A DNA stretch of 64,000 nt from Stappia indica. GTDB lineage: Bacteria; Pseudomonadota; Alphaproteobacteria; Rhizobiales; Stappiaceae. Below the pieces are notes generated by a model. The model ran no database searches. It was not told the origin of the DNA and was given only the letters and a program-made list of their open reading frames with translations. Below, in pieces: positions 16,700-25,523 of the stretch. The DNA is taken from positions 682,001-746,000 of the forward strand of contig NZ_JAIVMG010000001.1 of the NCBI RefSeq assembly GCF_020177335.1, read 5' to 3'. Position 1 is the stretch's first letter; every line of letters begins with the position of its first letter. A program made the position numbers and the translations under genes.

Positions 16700-18538
16700 A
16701 TGACCGTAAACAGAGCGCGGAAAACGGCCCAGCCGCCCGGGAGCGACCATGCCGCCGCCCAGTTACGTGCGCTGATCTATCCTCAGACCGACTACCAGCC
16801 CAAACCGGATAGCGGAGCAGGGCCAGAGCATCCGCACGAAAACCTTGATCGCACGGTGCGGGCGACCGCAGCCCGGCTGACCGGCGGCGTGTCTCCCCAT
16901 GCGTTCATTGAGGCCTGGAGCGATTGGACACTGCATATGGCCCGCTCTCCCGGACGGCAGCTTGAGCTGATTGAGCACGCCCAGGAGAACGTATTCAAGC
17001 TGACAAACTATCTTCTGAACATCGATGACGCTGCCGAACCGCCCTTTGCGCCCAAGGCTCATGACCATCGCTTCGCACACGCCGGTTGGAACAGGGCGCC
17101 ATTTGAAATCTGGGCACAAGGCTTTCTCGCCGCACAGGATTGGTGGGACTACGCGACGGATCACCTGCGCGGCCTCAGGCCCGACGATGCGGATCGGACC
17201 CGCTTCATGATGCGGCAGATGCTGGACCTGATGTCACCATCGAATTTCCCGGCGCTGAACCCGGAGATCATCGAGGCAACCGTTCAGACCAGGGGCCGGA
17301 ACCTGAGCGAAGGCGCGGCTCATTTCGCCCACGATTACCTGCATACGCTGACGCAGGCGCACATCCCCGCCCCTCCGGGGTACCAAATCGGCAAGGATCT
17401 GGCCTGCACCCCGGGCGAGGTGGTGTTCCGCAACGATCTGTTCGAGCTGATCCAGTATGCGCCACAGAGCGAGACGGTGCAGGCCGAACCGATCCTGATC
17501 GTCCCCGCCTGGATCATGAAGTATTACATTCTCGATCTGTCACCAAGAAACTCGATGGTGAAATACCTCGTCAACCAGGGCTTCACCGTGTTCGTGATCT
17601 CGTGGTGCAATCCCACCGCCGAACAGGCCGCTCTCTCTCTGGAGGACTACCGCAAACACGGGGTCATGGAGGCGCTCAATGCCATCGGTGCGATCGTGCC
17701 GGGAGAAAAGGTGCAGGCGGTCGGCTATTGCCTTGGCGGCACCATCCTCGCCATCGCCGCGGCCACCATGGCGCGCGACGGCGATGACCGGCTGGCCTCG
17801 ATCACGCTGATGGCGGCCCAGGTCGACTTCGCCGAAGCCGGCGAGTTGCTGCTGTTTCTCGACGAAAGCCAGGTGGCTTTCCTTGAGGACATGATGTGGG
17901 ATCAGGGCTATCTCGACCGCCCGCAGATGGCCCGCGCCTTCGCGACCATCCGCGCCGAGGACCTGATCTACTCCCGTGCCGTGCGACGCTATTTTCTGGG
18001 GCAGGAAGACGCGCCGACCGATATGGGCGTGTGGTATGCCGACACCACGCGCATGCCTGCGCGCATGCATTCGGAGTATCTGCGTGGCCTGTTCCTGGAA
18101 AACCGGCTCTCGGCGGGGCGTTTCGCAGTCGAAGGCCAGGTGATTGCCCTGAAGGATATCCAGGCGCCGATGTTCGTGGTCGGCACGGAGGCCGACCATA
18201 TTGCCCCATGGAGATCGGTCTACAAGACCAAGCTGTTCACCGACAACGATTTGACATTCGTGCTGACCAACAGCGGCCACAATGGCGGCATCCTCAGCGA
18301 GCCGGGCCATGCCGGGCGTCACTATCGCATTTCGCCTCGCCCAGCCGGCGCGCTTTATATGGGCCCCGACGCATGGCTCGCCCGACATGCGCCAAGACAA
18401 GGCTCCTGGTGGGGGGAATGGTCACAGTGGCTGATGGACAACAGCAGTGGCAAGACGAGCGCCCCGGCCATGGGCGCCCCGGAGTTGGGCTATCCCCCGA
18501 TCACGGCAGCACCCGGCACCTATATTCACCAAACGTAA
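16700..18538 (+). CDS. phaC: class I poly(3-hydroxyalkanoate) synthase PhaC
   Basis: The 612-residue enzyme polymerises (R)-3-hydroxyacyl-CoA into storage polyester. It shows the PhaC N-terminal domain (WxxW-like YATDHLRGLRPDDADRTRFMMRQMLDLMSPSNFPALNPE), then the alpha/beta hydrolase core with the lipase-like box GYCLGGT (nucleophile C344), the aspartate in GTEADHIAPW and the histidine in TNSGHNGGI. The length fits class I. GGGAGGA lies five bases before the ATG. No PhaR or phasin gene is adjacent. The placement with FNR-controlled stress genes suggests polymer formation as an electron sink when oxygen falls; that is inference. Confidence 0.95.
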   Translation: MTVNRARKTAQPPGSDHAAAQLRALIYPQTDYQPKPDSGAGPEHPHENLDRTVRATAARLTGGVSPHAFIEAWSDWTLHMARSPGRQLELIEHAQENVFKLTNYLLNIDDAAEPPFAPKAHDHRFAHAGWNRAPFEIWAQGFLAAQDWWDYATDHLRGLRPDDADRTRFMMRQMLDLMSPSNFPALNPEIIEATVQTRGRNLSEGAAHFAHDYLHTLTQAHIPAPPGYQIGKDLACTPGEVVFRNDLFELIQYAPQSETVQAEPILIVPAWIMKYYILDLSPRNSMVKYLVNQGFTVFVISWCNPTAEQAALSLEDYRKHGVMEALNAIGAIVPGEKVQAVGYCLGGTILAIAAATMARDGDDRLASITLMAAQVDFAEAGELLLFLDESQVAFLEDMMWDQGYLDRPQMARAFATIRAEDLIYSRAVRRYFLGQEDAPTDMGVWYADTTRMPARMHSEYLRGLFLENRLSAGRFAVEGQVIALKDIQAPMFVVGTEADHIAPWRSVYKTKLFTDNDLTFVLTNSGHNGGILSEPGHAGRHYRISPRPAGALYMGPDAWLARHAPRQGSWWGEWSQWLMDNSSGKTSAPAMGAPELGYPPITAAPGTYIHQT

Positions 18539-18659
18539 GGTCCAGAAAGCACTTTCCCTTTGATTTAGAACATGTTCCGGTTCGAATATCACACATATGT
18601 TGGGGCAAGGCACTGAGGCGCCCTCCCCACTGGCGCGGCACGAACCGGAAGGAAAGAAG

Positions 18660-20267
18660 ATGCCCGATCCACGACTGACCTTCCATGGTGCCGCGCGGGC
18701 CGTCACCGGTTCCTGCTTCCGGCTGGAGACCGATCACGGCCAGATCCTCATTGATTGCGGGTTGTTCCAGGGCGCCAAGACCGAAAAGGAACTGAACTAC
18801 CGCCCCTTTCCCTTTGAGCCGGACAAGATTACCGCGGTGATCCTCAGCCACGCGCATATCGACCATTCCGGCCTTTTGCCCAAGCTGGTGCGCCACGGGT
18901 TCAAGGGTCCGATTCACGCCACCCAGGCAACCGCCGATCTGGCCGGGGTGATGCTGCCGGACAGCGCCCATATCCAGGAATATGAGGTCCAGCAGTTCAA
19001 CCGCCGCGCCGCCCGCCGCAATCGCGGTCAGGTCTCGCCGATCTATACCGGCGCCGATGCGGCGGCCTGCCTCATGCAGTTCCGCGCGCATGACTACGAC
19101 ACCTGGTTCGCGGTCCTGCCCGGCGTGCGCGCCCGGTTCTGGAATGCAGGGCATCTGCTCGGCTCGGCCTCGGTCGAAATCGAGGTGGCACAGGAGGGCA
19201 CCCCGGAGCCGATGCGGCTTCTGTTCTCCGCCGATATCGGGCCGGACTACAAGCTGATGCATCCCGATCCGGAAGGCCCGAGCGGGATCGACTATCTGAT
19301 CTGCGAATCCACCTATGGCGACCGCGACCGCATCGACGCCACCGCCGAACGCCGCCGCGAACTCTTGTGCGAGGAAGTGCGCGCGGCAACCAACCCCAAT
19401 GGTGCGCTGCTGATCCCCTCCTTCGCGGTGGAACGCGCACAGGAGTTGATCAGCGACCTCAGCCGCCTGATCGCCGAAAGCAGGTTGCCGCCGATCCCGA
19501 TCTATGTGGACAGTCCGCTCGCCACCCGGGCGACGGAAGTCTTTGCCAAGCACAACAAGGAACTGGAAGAAGGGGCGGTGCTGATGCGCGGCCTCGCGTC
19601 CCGGCACCTGCACTTCACCGAAACCCGGGAACAGAGCATCGCTCTGGACCACGTGCGCGGCTTTCACATCGTCATTGCCGCCTCCGGCATGTGCGATGCG
19701 GGGCGCATCCGTCACCGGCTGAAGAACTGGCTGTGGCGCGATGAAGCGACCGTGCTGTTCACCGGCTTCCAGGCCGAAGGCACGCTGGGGCGCATTCTGC
19801 AGAACGGGGCGCGCTCGGTGCGCATTCAGGGCGAGGAGTTCAAGGTGCGGGCACGGATACGCTCGCTCGACCTTTATTCCGGCCATGCCGATGGCACCGA
19901 ACTGGTCGACTGGATCAAGGCCCGCCTGCCGCTGCGCCACGACCTGTTTCTGGTGCACGGAGAAGAAGCGGCGATTGACGGGCTGGCGGCACGGCTGGCA
20001 GGGATCGTCGATCTCGGCCATGTGCTGCGGCCAGTGCTCGATGAGAGCTTTGTCTTGACGCGAACGGGCGTCGAGCGTCTCTCCGTCCCCACGCCGCCGC
20101 GCCTCGGTCCGGAAAAGATCGCGCGGCTCGACTGGCACAACGACGTGTCGCGGCTCATTCTGGATATCAACGATGCCCTGGCCGGCGCTGCGGACGAGCG
20201 CTCGCGCGATGTCCTGATCCGACGCCTGCAACGCGCACTACAGGACGACGAGGCCGACGAGAACTGA
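18660..20267 (+). CDS. MBL-fold metallo-hydrolase with beta-CASP and RNA-specificity domains
   Basis: The 535-residue protein resembles CPSF73/YSH1-type RNases. The metallo-beta-lactamase core has SHAHIDHSG (H64, H66, D68, H69), GHLLGSASVE and FSADIGPD; the beta-CASP insertion has CESTYGDRDR and SFAVERAQEL; the C-terminal part has ASGMCDAGRIRHRL, GFQAEGTLGR and SGHADGTELVDW. It likely cleaves RNA; bacterial members are poorly characterised. The ATG at 18660 follows AAGGAAAG. It lies 121 bases after phaC and may share its transcript. A strong hairpin follows. Confidence 0.88.
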   Translation: MPDPRLTFHGAARAVTGSCFRLETDHGQILIDCGLFQGAKTEKELNYRPFPFEPDKITAVILSHAHIDHSGLLPKLVRHGFKGPIHATQATADLAGVMLPDSAHIQEYEVQQFNRRAARRNRGQVSPIYTGADAAACLMQFRAHDYDTWFAVLPGVRARFWNAGHLLGSASVEIEVAQEGTPEPMRLLFSADIGPDYKLMHPDPEGPSGIDYLICESTYGDRDRIDATAERRRELLCEEVRAATNPNGALLIPSFAVERAQELISDLSRLIAESRLPPIPIYVDSPLATRATEVFAKHNKELEEGAVLMRGLASRHLHFTETREQSIALDHVRGFHIVIAASGMCDAGRIRHRLKNWLWRDEATVLFTGFQAEGTLGRILQNGARSVRIQGEEFKVRARIRSLDLYSGHADGTELVDWIKARLPLRHDLFLVHGEEAAIDGLAARLAGIVDLGHVLRPVLDESFVLTRTGVERLSVPTPPRLGPEKIARLDWHNDVSRLILDINDALAGAADERSRDVLIRRLQRALQDDEADEN

Positions 20268-20294
20268 CGGCCCGCCGAAACGCGGATCGTTGCC

Positions 20295-20338
20295 GGCGGA
20301 ACAATACCGGGGCGGGAAACCCCTCGCGTTGTTCCGCC
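20295..20338. terminator. bidirectional terminator hairpin
   Basis: A perfect 10-base inverted repeat (GGCGGAACAA / TTGTTCCGCC) at 20295-20304 and 20329-20338 encloses a smaller GC-rich hairpin. It lies between the convergent MBL hydrolase and acyl-CoA dehydrogenase genes. Confidence 0.7.
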
Positions 20339-20371
20339 GACCTTGATCAGAGCAGTGCCCCGGCGCGCGGC

Positions 20372-21343
20372 TCACGCGGCAGCGATCACCGGAGCGTTGC
20401 GCATCATCCGTTTGACATAAGTGCCGACCTGGCATTCTTCGGTCATGCCGATGCCGCCATGAAGCTGGATCGCCTCCTCCCCCACCTTCTGACCTGCGGC
20501 ACGTGCCTTGCTCCACGCGGCGGATGCCAGACGGGCGCTGTCCTCATGGTTCTGGCTGGCGGCCATGGCCGCCGCCATCACCAGAGCGCGGGTTTCCTCC
20601 AGGGCGATCGACATATCCACCAGACGGTGCTGCAGCGCCTGGAAGGCGGACAGCGCCCGGCCGAACTGGTTGCGGGTCTTGGTGTACTCCAGCGTCTGAT
20701 CGAACAACTGTCGCATGGCGCCCAGATGATCGGCGGCGGCCGTCACCTCGGCGGCGACGCGCAGGCGCGCCGCCAGATCCGCGGAGACCGGGACGCCGGC
20801 ATGAGCGGACGGCAGAACGGCGACCTCGGCCATCCGGCGGCCGTCGATCCAGCTTTCCTCCGACACAGGCGCCGGCAGGTCGCCAGCCTCGATCAGCGCA
20901 AGCACCTGCCCCTCGCCCGCCGGCAACAGGGCCAGATAGACATCGGCCTCAAGATCCTGCGGCTTGCGCAGCACGCAAGCGCCCTCCGCCGTGGTCGTGC
21001 CGGTCCCGGCGAGCATGCAGAAGCTGCGCTCGCCGCCAAGAAAGGCATCGAGCGGTGCGCTGTCGCCGGCTTCGGCAAGCGCGCCGAGCGCAATGGCCGG
21101 AAGCACCGCGAAAGACTGCCAGAGGATCGGTGAGAGCGCCGCGCCGAAGCTTTCGGCGATCAGGAACGGCCCATTGAGGCCGAGGCCGAAACCGCCCTGA
21201 TCCTCGGGAACAGAGGCGCAATGCCAACCCATTTCCCGGCTGTGCGCCCATTGCCGGTCCGCGTCCCAGCCGACCGCCTGTTCTTCGAAACGGGCCAGAC
21301 TGTCGGCCAGCATCCGCTCGGTGTCGTTCAGTTCGAAGTCCAT
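20372..21343 (-). CDS. acyl-CoA dehydrogenase family protein (small subunit type)
   Basis: The 323-residue flavoprotein-family member is shorter than a typical acyl-CoA dehydrogenase (about 380). It has an abbreviated N-terminal/middle domain and the C-terminal helical domain with YTKTRNQFGRALSAFQALQHRLVDM and QLHGGIGMTEE. Paired short and full-length ACADs are known from steroid side-chain degradation as alpha2beta2 heterotetramers, and the gene here starts ten bases after a full-length ACAD, with AGGAGG before its ATG. It is the last gene of the long minus-strand unit and probably forms a complex with its neighbour, introducing an alpha-beta double bond into an acyl-CoA. Confidence 0.87.
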   Translation of the reverse strand: MDFELNDTERMLADSLARFEEQAVGWDADRQWAHSREMGWHCASVPEDQGGFGLGLNGPFLIAESFGAALSPILWQSFAVLPAIALGALAEAGDSAPLDAFLGGERSFCMLAGTGTTTAEGACVLRKPQDLEADVYLALLPAGEGQVLALIEAGDLPAPVSEESWIDGRRMAEVAVLPSAHAGVPVSADLAARLRVAAEVTAAADHLGAMRQLFDQTLEYTKTRNQFGRALSAFQALQHRLVDMSIALEETRALVMAAAMAASQNHEDSARLASAAWSKARAAGQKVGEEAIQLHGGIGMTEECQVGTYVKRMMRNAPVIAAA

Positions 21344-21353
21344 CTTCGCCTCC

Positions 21354-22469
21354 TCAGATGCCGAGCACGACCTTGGCCATGACATTGCGCTGGATCTCGT
21401 TCGAGCCGCCCCAGATCGTCAGCTTGCGCAGGTTCAGCCAGGTTTCCTCGGCGTTGTGCAGAATGTCGGGAAGCGGCGCCGCCCAGGCGCGGGCCATATC
21501 GAGCCGCAACAGCGAGATGGCTTGCGCAATCTCGGTTCCCCGGATCTTCAGGGCCGAGGTGCGCGGGCCCGGGTTCTGGCCCGCATTCATGGTGGAGAGC
21601 AGGCGCAGCTCCAGATATTCCAGCGCCAGAAGCTCCACATCGAGTTGCCGGAACCGTTCTGCGAACCGGCCATCGTCGAGCGCCCGCAAGGCATCGAGAT
21701 CGCGGCGCGAGCGGGACGAGCCGGACATGATGAAGCGCTCATGCTCCAAGAGGACCTTCGCATAGGTCCAGCCCTGCCCTTCCGCGCCGATCAGGTTCTC
21801 TGCCGGCACCCGCACATTGTCGAGGAACACCTCGTTGATCTCGGTGTCGCCGTCGATGGTGCGGATCGGGCGAATGGTGATGCCCGGTGTCTTCATGTCG
21901 ATCAGCAGGAAACTGATACCCGCCTGCGGCTTCACCGTCAGGTCGGTCTTGACCAGGCAGAACATCCAATCGGCCCATTGCGCCCAGGTCGTCCAGGTCT
22001 TCTGGCCGTTGACCACATAGGCATCGCCATCGCGCACGGCGGTCGTCCGCAGGCTGGCAAGATCGGATCCGGCACCCGGCTCGGAATAGCCCTGACACCA
22101 CCACGCCTTGTTCTGGCGGATATCGGGCAGAAACCGGTTCTTCTGCGCCGCGTTGCCATAGGTGTAGAGGATCGGTCCGACCATGGTGATGCCGAACTGA
22201 ACCGGCGGCGGCGCATAGGTTGCGCCATAGGCCTGCTCGAACAGATAGCGCTGGGTGGGCGTGAAGCCCGGCCCGCCGAATTCCGCCGGCCAGCCGGCGG
22301 CCAGCCAGTTGTGCCGCGCCAGAACATCCTGCCAGGCGAGATGCTCGGCCCGCTCCAGGATTTCGTTGCGCCGCACCCTGGCGGCGATCGCCGGATCGAG
22401 TTCGGCGGACAAGGTCGCTTTCACGTGGTCGAAAAACGCCCGGTCCTCGGGCGAAAAGGCCAAATCCAT
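21354..22469 (-). CDS. acyl-CoA dehydrogenase
   Basis: The 371-residue protein has the complete ACAD fold: N-terminal helices, the FAD/substrate middle domain (GYSEPGAGSDLASLRTTAVRDGDAYVVNGQKTWTTW, split here by family motifs) and the C-terminal domain ending TIWGGSNEIQRNVMAK. The YEG position that carries the base in medium-chain enzymes is WGG, so the base must come from elsewhere, as in isovaleryl- or FadE-type enzymes; E in LALEYLELRLL is a candidate. Its ATG overlaps the stop of the CoA-transferase gene. With the short ACAD downstream it probably oxidises the acid activated by the CoA-transferase. Confidence 0.9.
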   Translation of the reverse strand: MDLAFSPEDRAFFDHVKATLSAELDPAIAARVRRNEILERAEHLAWQDVLARHNWLAAGWPAEFGGPGFTPTQRYLFEQAYGATYAPPPVQFGITMVGPILYTYGNAAQKNRFLPDIRQNKAWWCQGYSEPGAGSDLASLRTTAVRDGDAYVVNGQKTWTTWAQWADWMFCLVKTDLTVKPQAGISFLLIDMKTPGITIRPIRTIDGDTEINEVFLDNVRVPAENLIGAEGQGWTYAKVLLEHERFIMSGSSRSRRDLDALRALDDGRFAERFRQLDVELLALEYLELRLLSTMNAGQNPGPRTSALKIRGTEIAQAISLLRLDMARAWAAPLPDILHNAEETWLNLRKLTIWGGSNEIQRNVMAKVVLGI

Positions 22470-23641
22470 CAGGTATTCTCCTGTTCGCGGCTCTTGGCGA
22501 GGATCGCATCCACATGCGCACGGTCACCGCCGAGGGCGGGCGCCGACGCCTGCTGCCCACGCGGGGAGCCGGAAAAGACGACGGGTTGTTCGGGCAGGTC
22601 GAGCGGACCGGCGGCGGTCGCGACCTGACGGGTGAGAAGGTTGCGCGCCGCGACCTGCGGGCTCGCCGCCGCTTCCGCGACATCCCAGATCGGCGCGGCG
22701 GGGATGCCGTGCTCTTCCAGCCGGGCAATGACCTCGGCGGCGGAGAAGGCGCCTGCCCATCCTTCGAGGATCTCGCGCAGCGCCGGTTCGTTGGCACGCC
22801 GGTTCTGATCGCTGTCAAAGCGCGGATCGTCGGGCAAGTCCGGGCGGCCGATCAGCTCCGCCAGGCGCTGAAACAGCGGACGGTTGGCCACGGCGAGGAT
22901 GAAATAGCCGTCGCCGGCGCGATAGGCGCCGAACGGCGCGGACAAGGGGTGGATCGCACCGGAGCGTTGCGGCGCCTCCCCCGTCGACTGAAGCTGCGAC
23001 AGCGCGGTGGGCAGGAGCGAGAACAGGCTGTCGAACATCGCGACATCGATGCGCTCGCCCTGCCCTGTCCGCTCACGCTTGAACAGCGCGGCGCAGATCG
23101 CCCAGGCGGCATAGATGCCCGGCACCGTGTCACCGATGGAATCCCCGGCGAAGACGGGCGACCCGTCCGGCTCGCCGGTCACGCTCATGAAGCCGCTCAT
23201 GGCCTGCGCGACAACATCATAGCTTGGCGCCCGCGCCAGCGGCCCGTCCTGACCGAAGCCGGAAATCGAGCAGTAGATCAGATCGGGACGCAGGGCCGAC
23301 AGGGTTTCATGGTCGAGCCCCAGCCGCGCGGCGACGCCGGGGCGGAAGTTCTCCACCACCACATCGCAGGAGGGCAGCAGCCGGCGCACGATCTCCTGAT
23401 CGGCTTCGGACTTGAGGTCGAGGCACAGGCTTTTCTTGTTGCGGTTGATCAGCTCGAAATTGATCGAGTGGCCATTGCGAACGGCACCCATATGCCGCTG
23501 GTCATCACCCGAAGCGCTTTCGATCTTGATGACATCGGCGCCGATATCGGCAAGCAACGCGGTACAGAAGGGGCCGGCCAGAACGCGGGTGAAGTCGAGA
23601 ATCCTCACCCCGTCCAGCGGACGGCCGGAAGCGGTCGACAT
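22469..23641 (-). CDS. CaiB/BaiF type III CoA-transferase
   Basis: The 390-residue protein shows the family III features GVRILDFTRVLAGPFCTALLADIGADVIKIE at the N-terminus and NRNKKSLCLDLKS, followed by VVENFRPGVAARLGLD. The aspartate nucleophile is expected in the SYDVVAQAMSG segment. These enzymes move CoA between carboxylic acids without ATP. It lies ten bases behind dctM of the TRAP importer and overlaps the ACAD gene by one base, so it should activate the imported acid or a breakdown product. The donor could be the product CoA ester, as in carnitine metabolism; this is inference. Confidence 0.9.
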   Translation of the reverse strand: MSTASGRPLDGVRILDFTRVLAGPFCTALLADIGADVIKIESASGDDQRHMGAVRNGHSINFELINRNKKSLCLDLKSEADQEIVRRLLPSCDVVVENFRPGVAARLGLDHETLSALRPDLIYCSISGFGQDGPLARAPSYDVVAQAMSGFMSVTGEPDGSPVFAGDSIGDTVPGIYAAWAICAALFKRERTGQGERIDVAMFDSLFSLLPTALSQLQSTGEAPQRSGAIHPLSAPFGAYRAGDGYFILAVANRPLFQRLAELIGRPDLPDDPRFDSDQNRRANEPALREILEGWAGAFSAAEVIARLEEHGIPAAPIWDVAEAAASPQVAARNLLTRQVATAAGPLDLPEQPVVFSGSPRGQQASAPALGGDRAHVDAILAKSREQENT

Positions 23642-23651
23642 GTCTGTCTCC

Positions 23652-24944
23652 TTAGACGAGGGCCAGCATCAGGCCGGGGAACAGCAGGAAGATCACGATG
23701 CGCAGCACGTCGACGAGCACGAAGGGCGTCAGACCGGCATAGATCTGCCTGAGCTTCAGGTCGGGCCGCATGCCATGCAGCACGAAGATGTTGATGCCCA
23801 CCGGCGGCGTGATCATGCCGATCTCGATGATCATCACATTCATGATGCCCCACCAGACCGGATCGTAGCCGAGCTGGCCGACCACCAGCGGGAAGACGAA
23901 GGGCATGGTCAGGATCATCGCGGCCATGGCGTCGAACAGGCAGCCGAGCAGGATGTAGAGCAGGATCACCACCGAGACGATCAACAGCGGCGGCAGGTCG
24001 AGACCGCCGACCCAATCGACCGTCGCGGCCGGCAGGCCGGAAAGCGTGAGGAAGCTCTTGTAGATCTCCGCCCCGATCAGGATCAGGTAGATCATGCCGA
24101 TGTTGGAGGCCGCGCGGATCAGCGTCTGGATGAAGTTCTCACGGGTCAGCCGGCGGCGAACCAGGCAGGTCACCAGCACCATAAGCACGCCGATGGCCGC
24201 TCCCTCGTTGACGGTGAAAATGCCGGAATAGATGCCGCCGAGCATCACGCCGGCGACCATCAGCGTCAGCCGGGCCTGTCCGGTGGCACGCGCCCGCTCG
24301 CCCCAGGTGGAGCGCGGCAGGGCCTCGCCGTCCTGCGGATTGCGCAAGAGGACCAGACGGATCGCCACGAAGTAGAGAAGCACGGCCACAATCGAGGGAA
24401 CGATCGCCGCCCGGAACAGGTCAAGCACGCTCTGCTGGGTGAGAATGGCGTAGACGACCATGATCACGGAGGGCGGAATGAGCGAGCCGAGCGTGCCGCC
24501 ACCGGCGATGGAGCCGGCAATCAGCGCGTTGGAATAGCCGCGCTTGCGCATTTCCGGCAAGGCAACCTGCACCATCGTTGCCGTGGTGGCGACGGACGAG
24601 CCGCAGATCGCCCCGAAGATCGCGCTGGTACCGACGGTGGTCAGGGCGAGACCGCCACGAAAGTGGCCGATCCAGGCATGAGAGAGGCGGTAGATCTCCT
24701 TCGACAGGCCAGCAATGATCGCGAAACCGCCCATCAGGATGAACAGCGGAATGACGATCAGTTCCTGCGAGGAAAGAGCCTGCACGGTGGCGGTGCCGAA
24801 CAGGGAGAAGACGGAAGCCTGGGCATCGAGGAACAGGGTTCCGAGGACGCCGACCGCAGCCATGGCGGCGGCGATGGGGACATTGAGCAGGATGACCGCA
24901 AGCAGCGCGGCCAAGCCCAGAAGGCCGATCAGGACAGGAGACAT
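23652..24944 (-). CDS. dctM: TRAP transporter large permease, DctM family
   Basis: The 430-residue integral membrane protein has about twelve helices and the DctM signatures GSLIPPSVIMVVYAI and PVGINIFVLHGM. It uses the sodium or proton gradient to import a carboxylate delivered by the binding protein. The three TRAP genes are contiguous in the order P-Q-M, with only three bases between the dctQ stop and this start. It sits in the centre of the hydantoinase/HutU/ACAD unit, so the substrate is probably the compound degraded by that unit. Confidence 0.92.
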   Translation of the reverse strand: MSPVLIGLLGLAALLAVILLNVPIAAAMAAVGVLGTLFLDAQASVFSLFGTATVQALSSQELIVIPLFILMGGFAIIAGLSKEIYRLSHAWIGHFRGGLALTTVGTSAIFGAICGSSVATTATMVQVALPEMRKRGYSNALIAGSIAGGGTLGSLIPPSVIMVVYAILTQQSVLDLFRAAIVPSIVAVLLYFVAIRLVLLRNPQDGEALPRSTWGERARATGQARLTLMVAGVMLGGIYSGIFTVNEGAAIGVLMVLVTCLVRRRLTRENFIQTLIRAASNIGMIYLILIGAEIYKSFLTLSGLPAATVDWVGGLDLPPLLIVSVVILLYILLGCLFDAMAAMILTMPFVFPLVVGQLGYDPVWWGIMNVMIIEIGMITPPVGINIFVLHGMRPDLKLRQIYAGLTPFVLVDVLRIVIFLLFPGLMLALV

Positions 24945-24947
24945 GGG

Positions 24948-25523
24948 CTACTCGATCTCGCTAACGCTGGGCGGAAGGGTGGGCGGTTCGACCTTTGCGA
25001 AGACCACCGCCACCTGCCGGAGGGCCACGACCGTCTGAATGACGACGCCGAGCCAGAGACAGACACAGGTGATGGCGAAGGCCGGCCAGCGGGGGATTTC
25101 CAAGAGCCAGGTCGTTTCGCCCGAGTGCCAGAGGTCGAGCGCGTATTCGCTCGTCCACCAGGCCATCAGGCCAAACATCGCCAGCAGCATGCCGGCCCCG
25201 AACGCCTCGAAGGCTTCCCGGAAGCGCCAGGGAAAGTTTTGGGTGAGGAAGCGCACGGTGATCGCCGAGCGGGTGACCAGCATCGCCGGGAAACAGGCCG
25301 CGACGGCGACGATCCCCAGCGGTGCGTAAAGGTCGGACAGCCCGTCGAACCCATGTTCCAGCAGCCACATGTCCAGATGTGGCCAACTGTCCCGCAGGGC
25401 GAGGACGGCGCTCGAACGCAGCAACACATCGAGCAGAACCAGAGCCGTCACCGCCAGCAAGGCGGTCAGGCCGACCACCGCGATCGCGTTGGCCAGCCTC
25501 ACCAGGAGTGGTTCGCCTCTCAC
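24948..25523 (-). CDS. dctQ: TRAP transporter small permease, DctQ family
   Basis: This protein of about 191 residues has four hydrophobic helices and the usual W-rich loops of DctQ subunits. I place the start at the GTG at 25523, which overlaps the dctP stop as GTGA; an upstream ORF start would overlap dctP by 67 bases, and a GTG at 25502 is also possible. It bridges the binding protein and DctM in the membrane. Confidence 0.85.
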   Translation of the reverse strand: MRGEPLLVRLANAIAVVGLTALLAVTALVLLDVLLRSSAVLALRDSWPHLDMWLLEHGFDGLSDLYAPLGIVAVAACFPAMLVTRSAITVRFLTQNFPWRFREAFEAFGAGMLLAMFGLMAWWTSEYALDLWHSGETTWLLEIPRWPAFAITCVCLWLGVVIQTVVALRQVAVVFAKVEPPTLPPSVSEIE

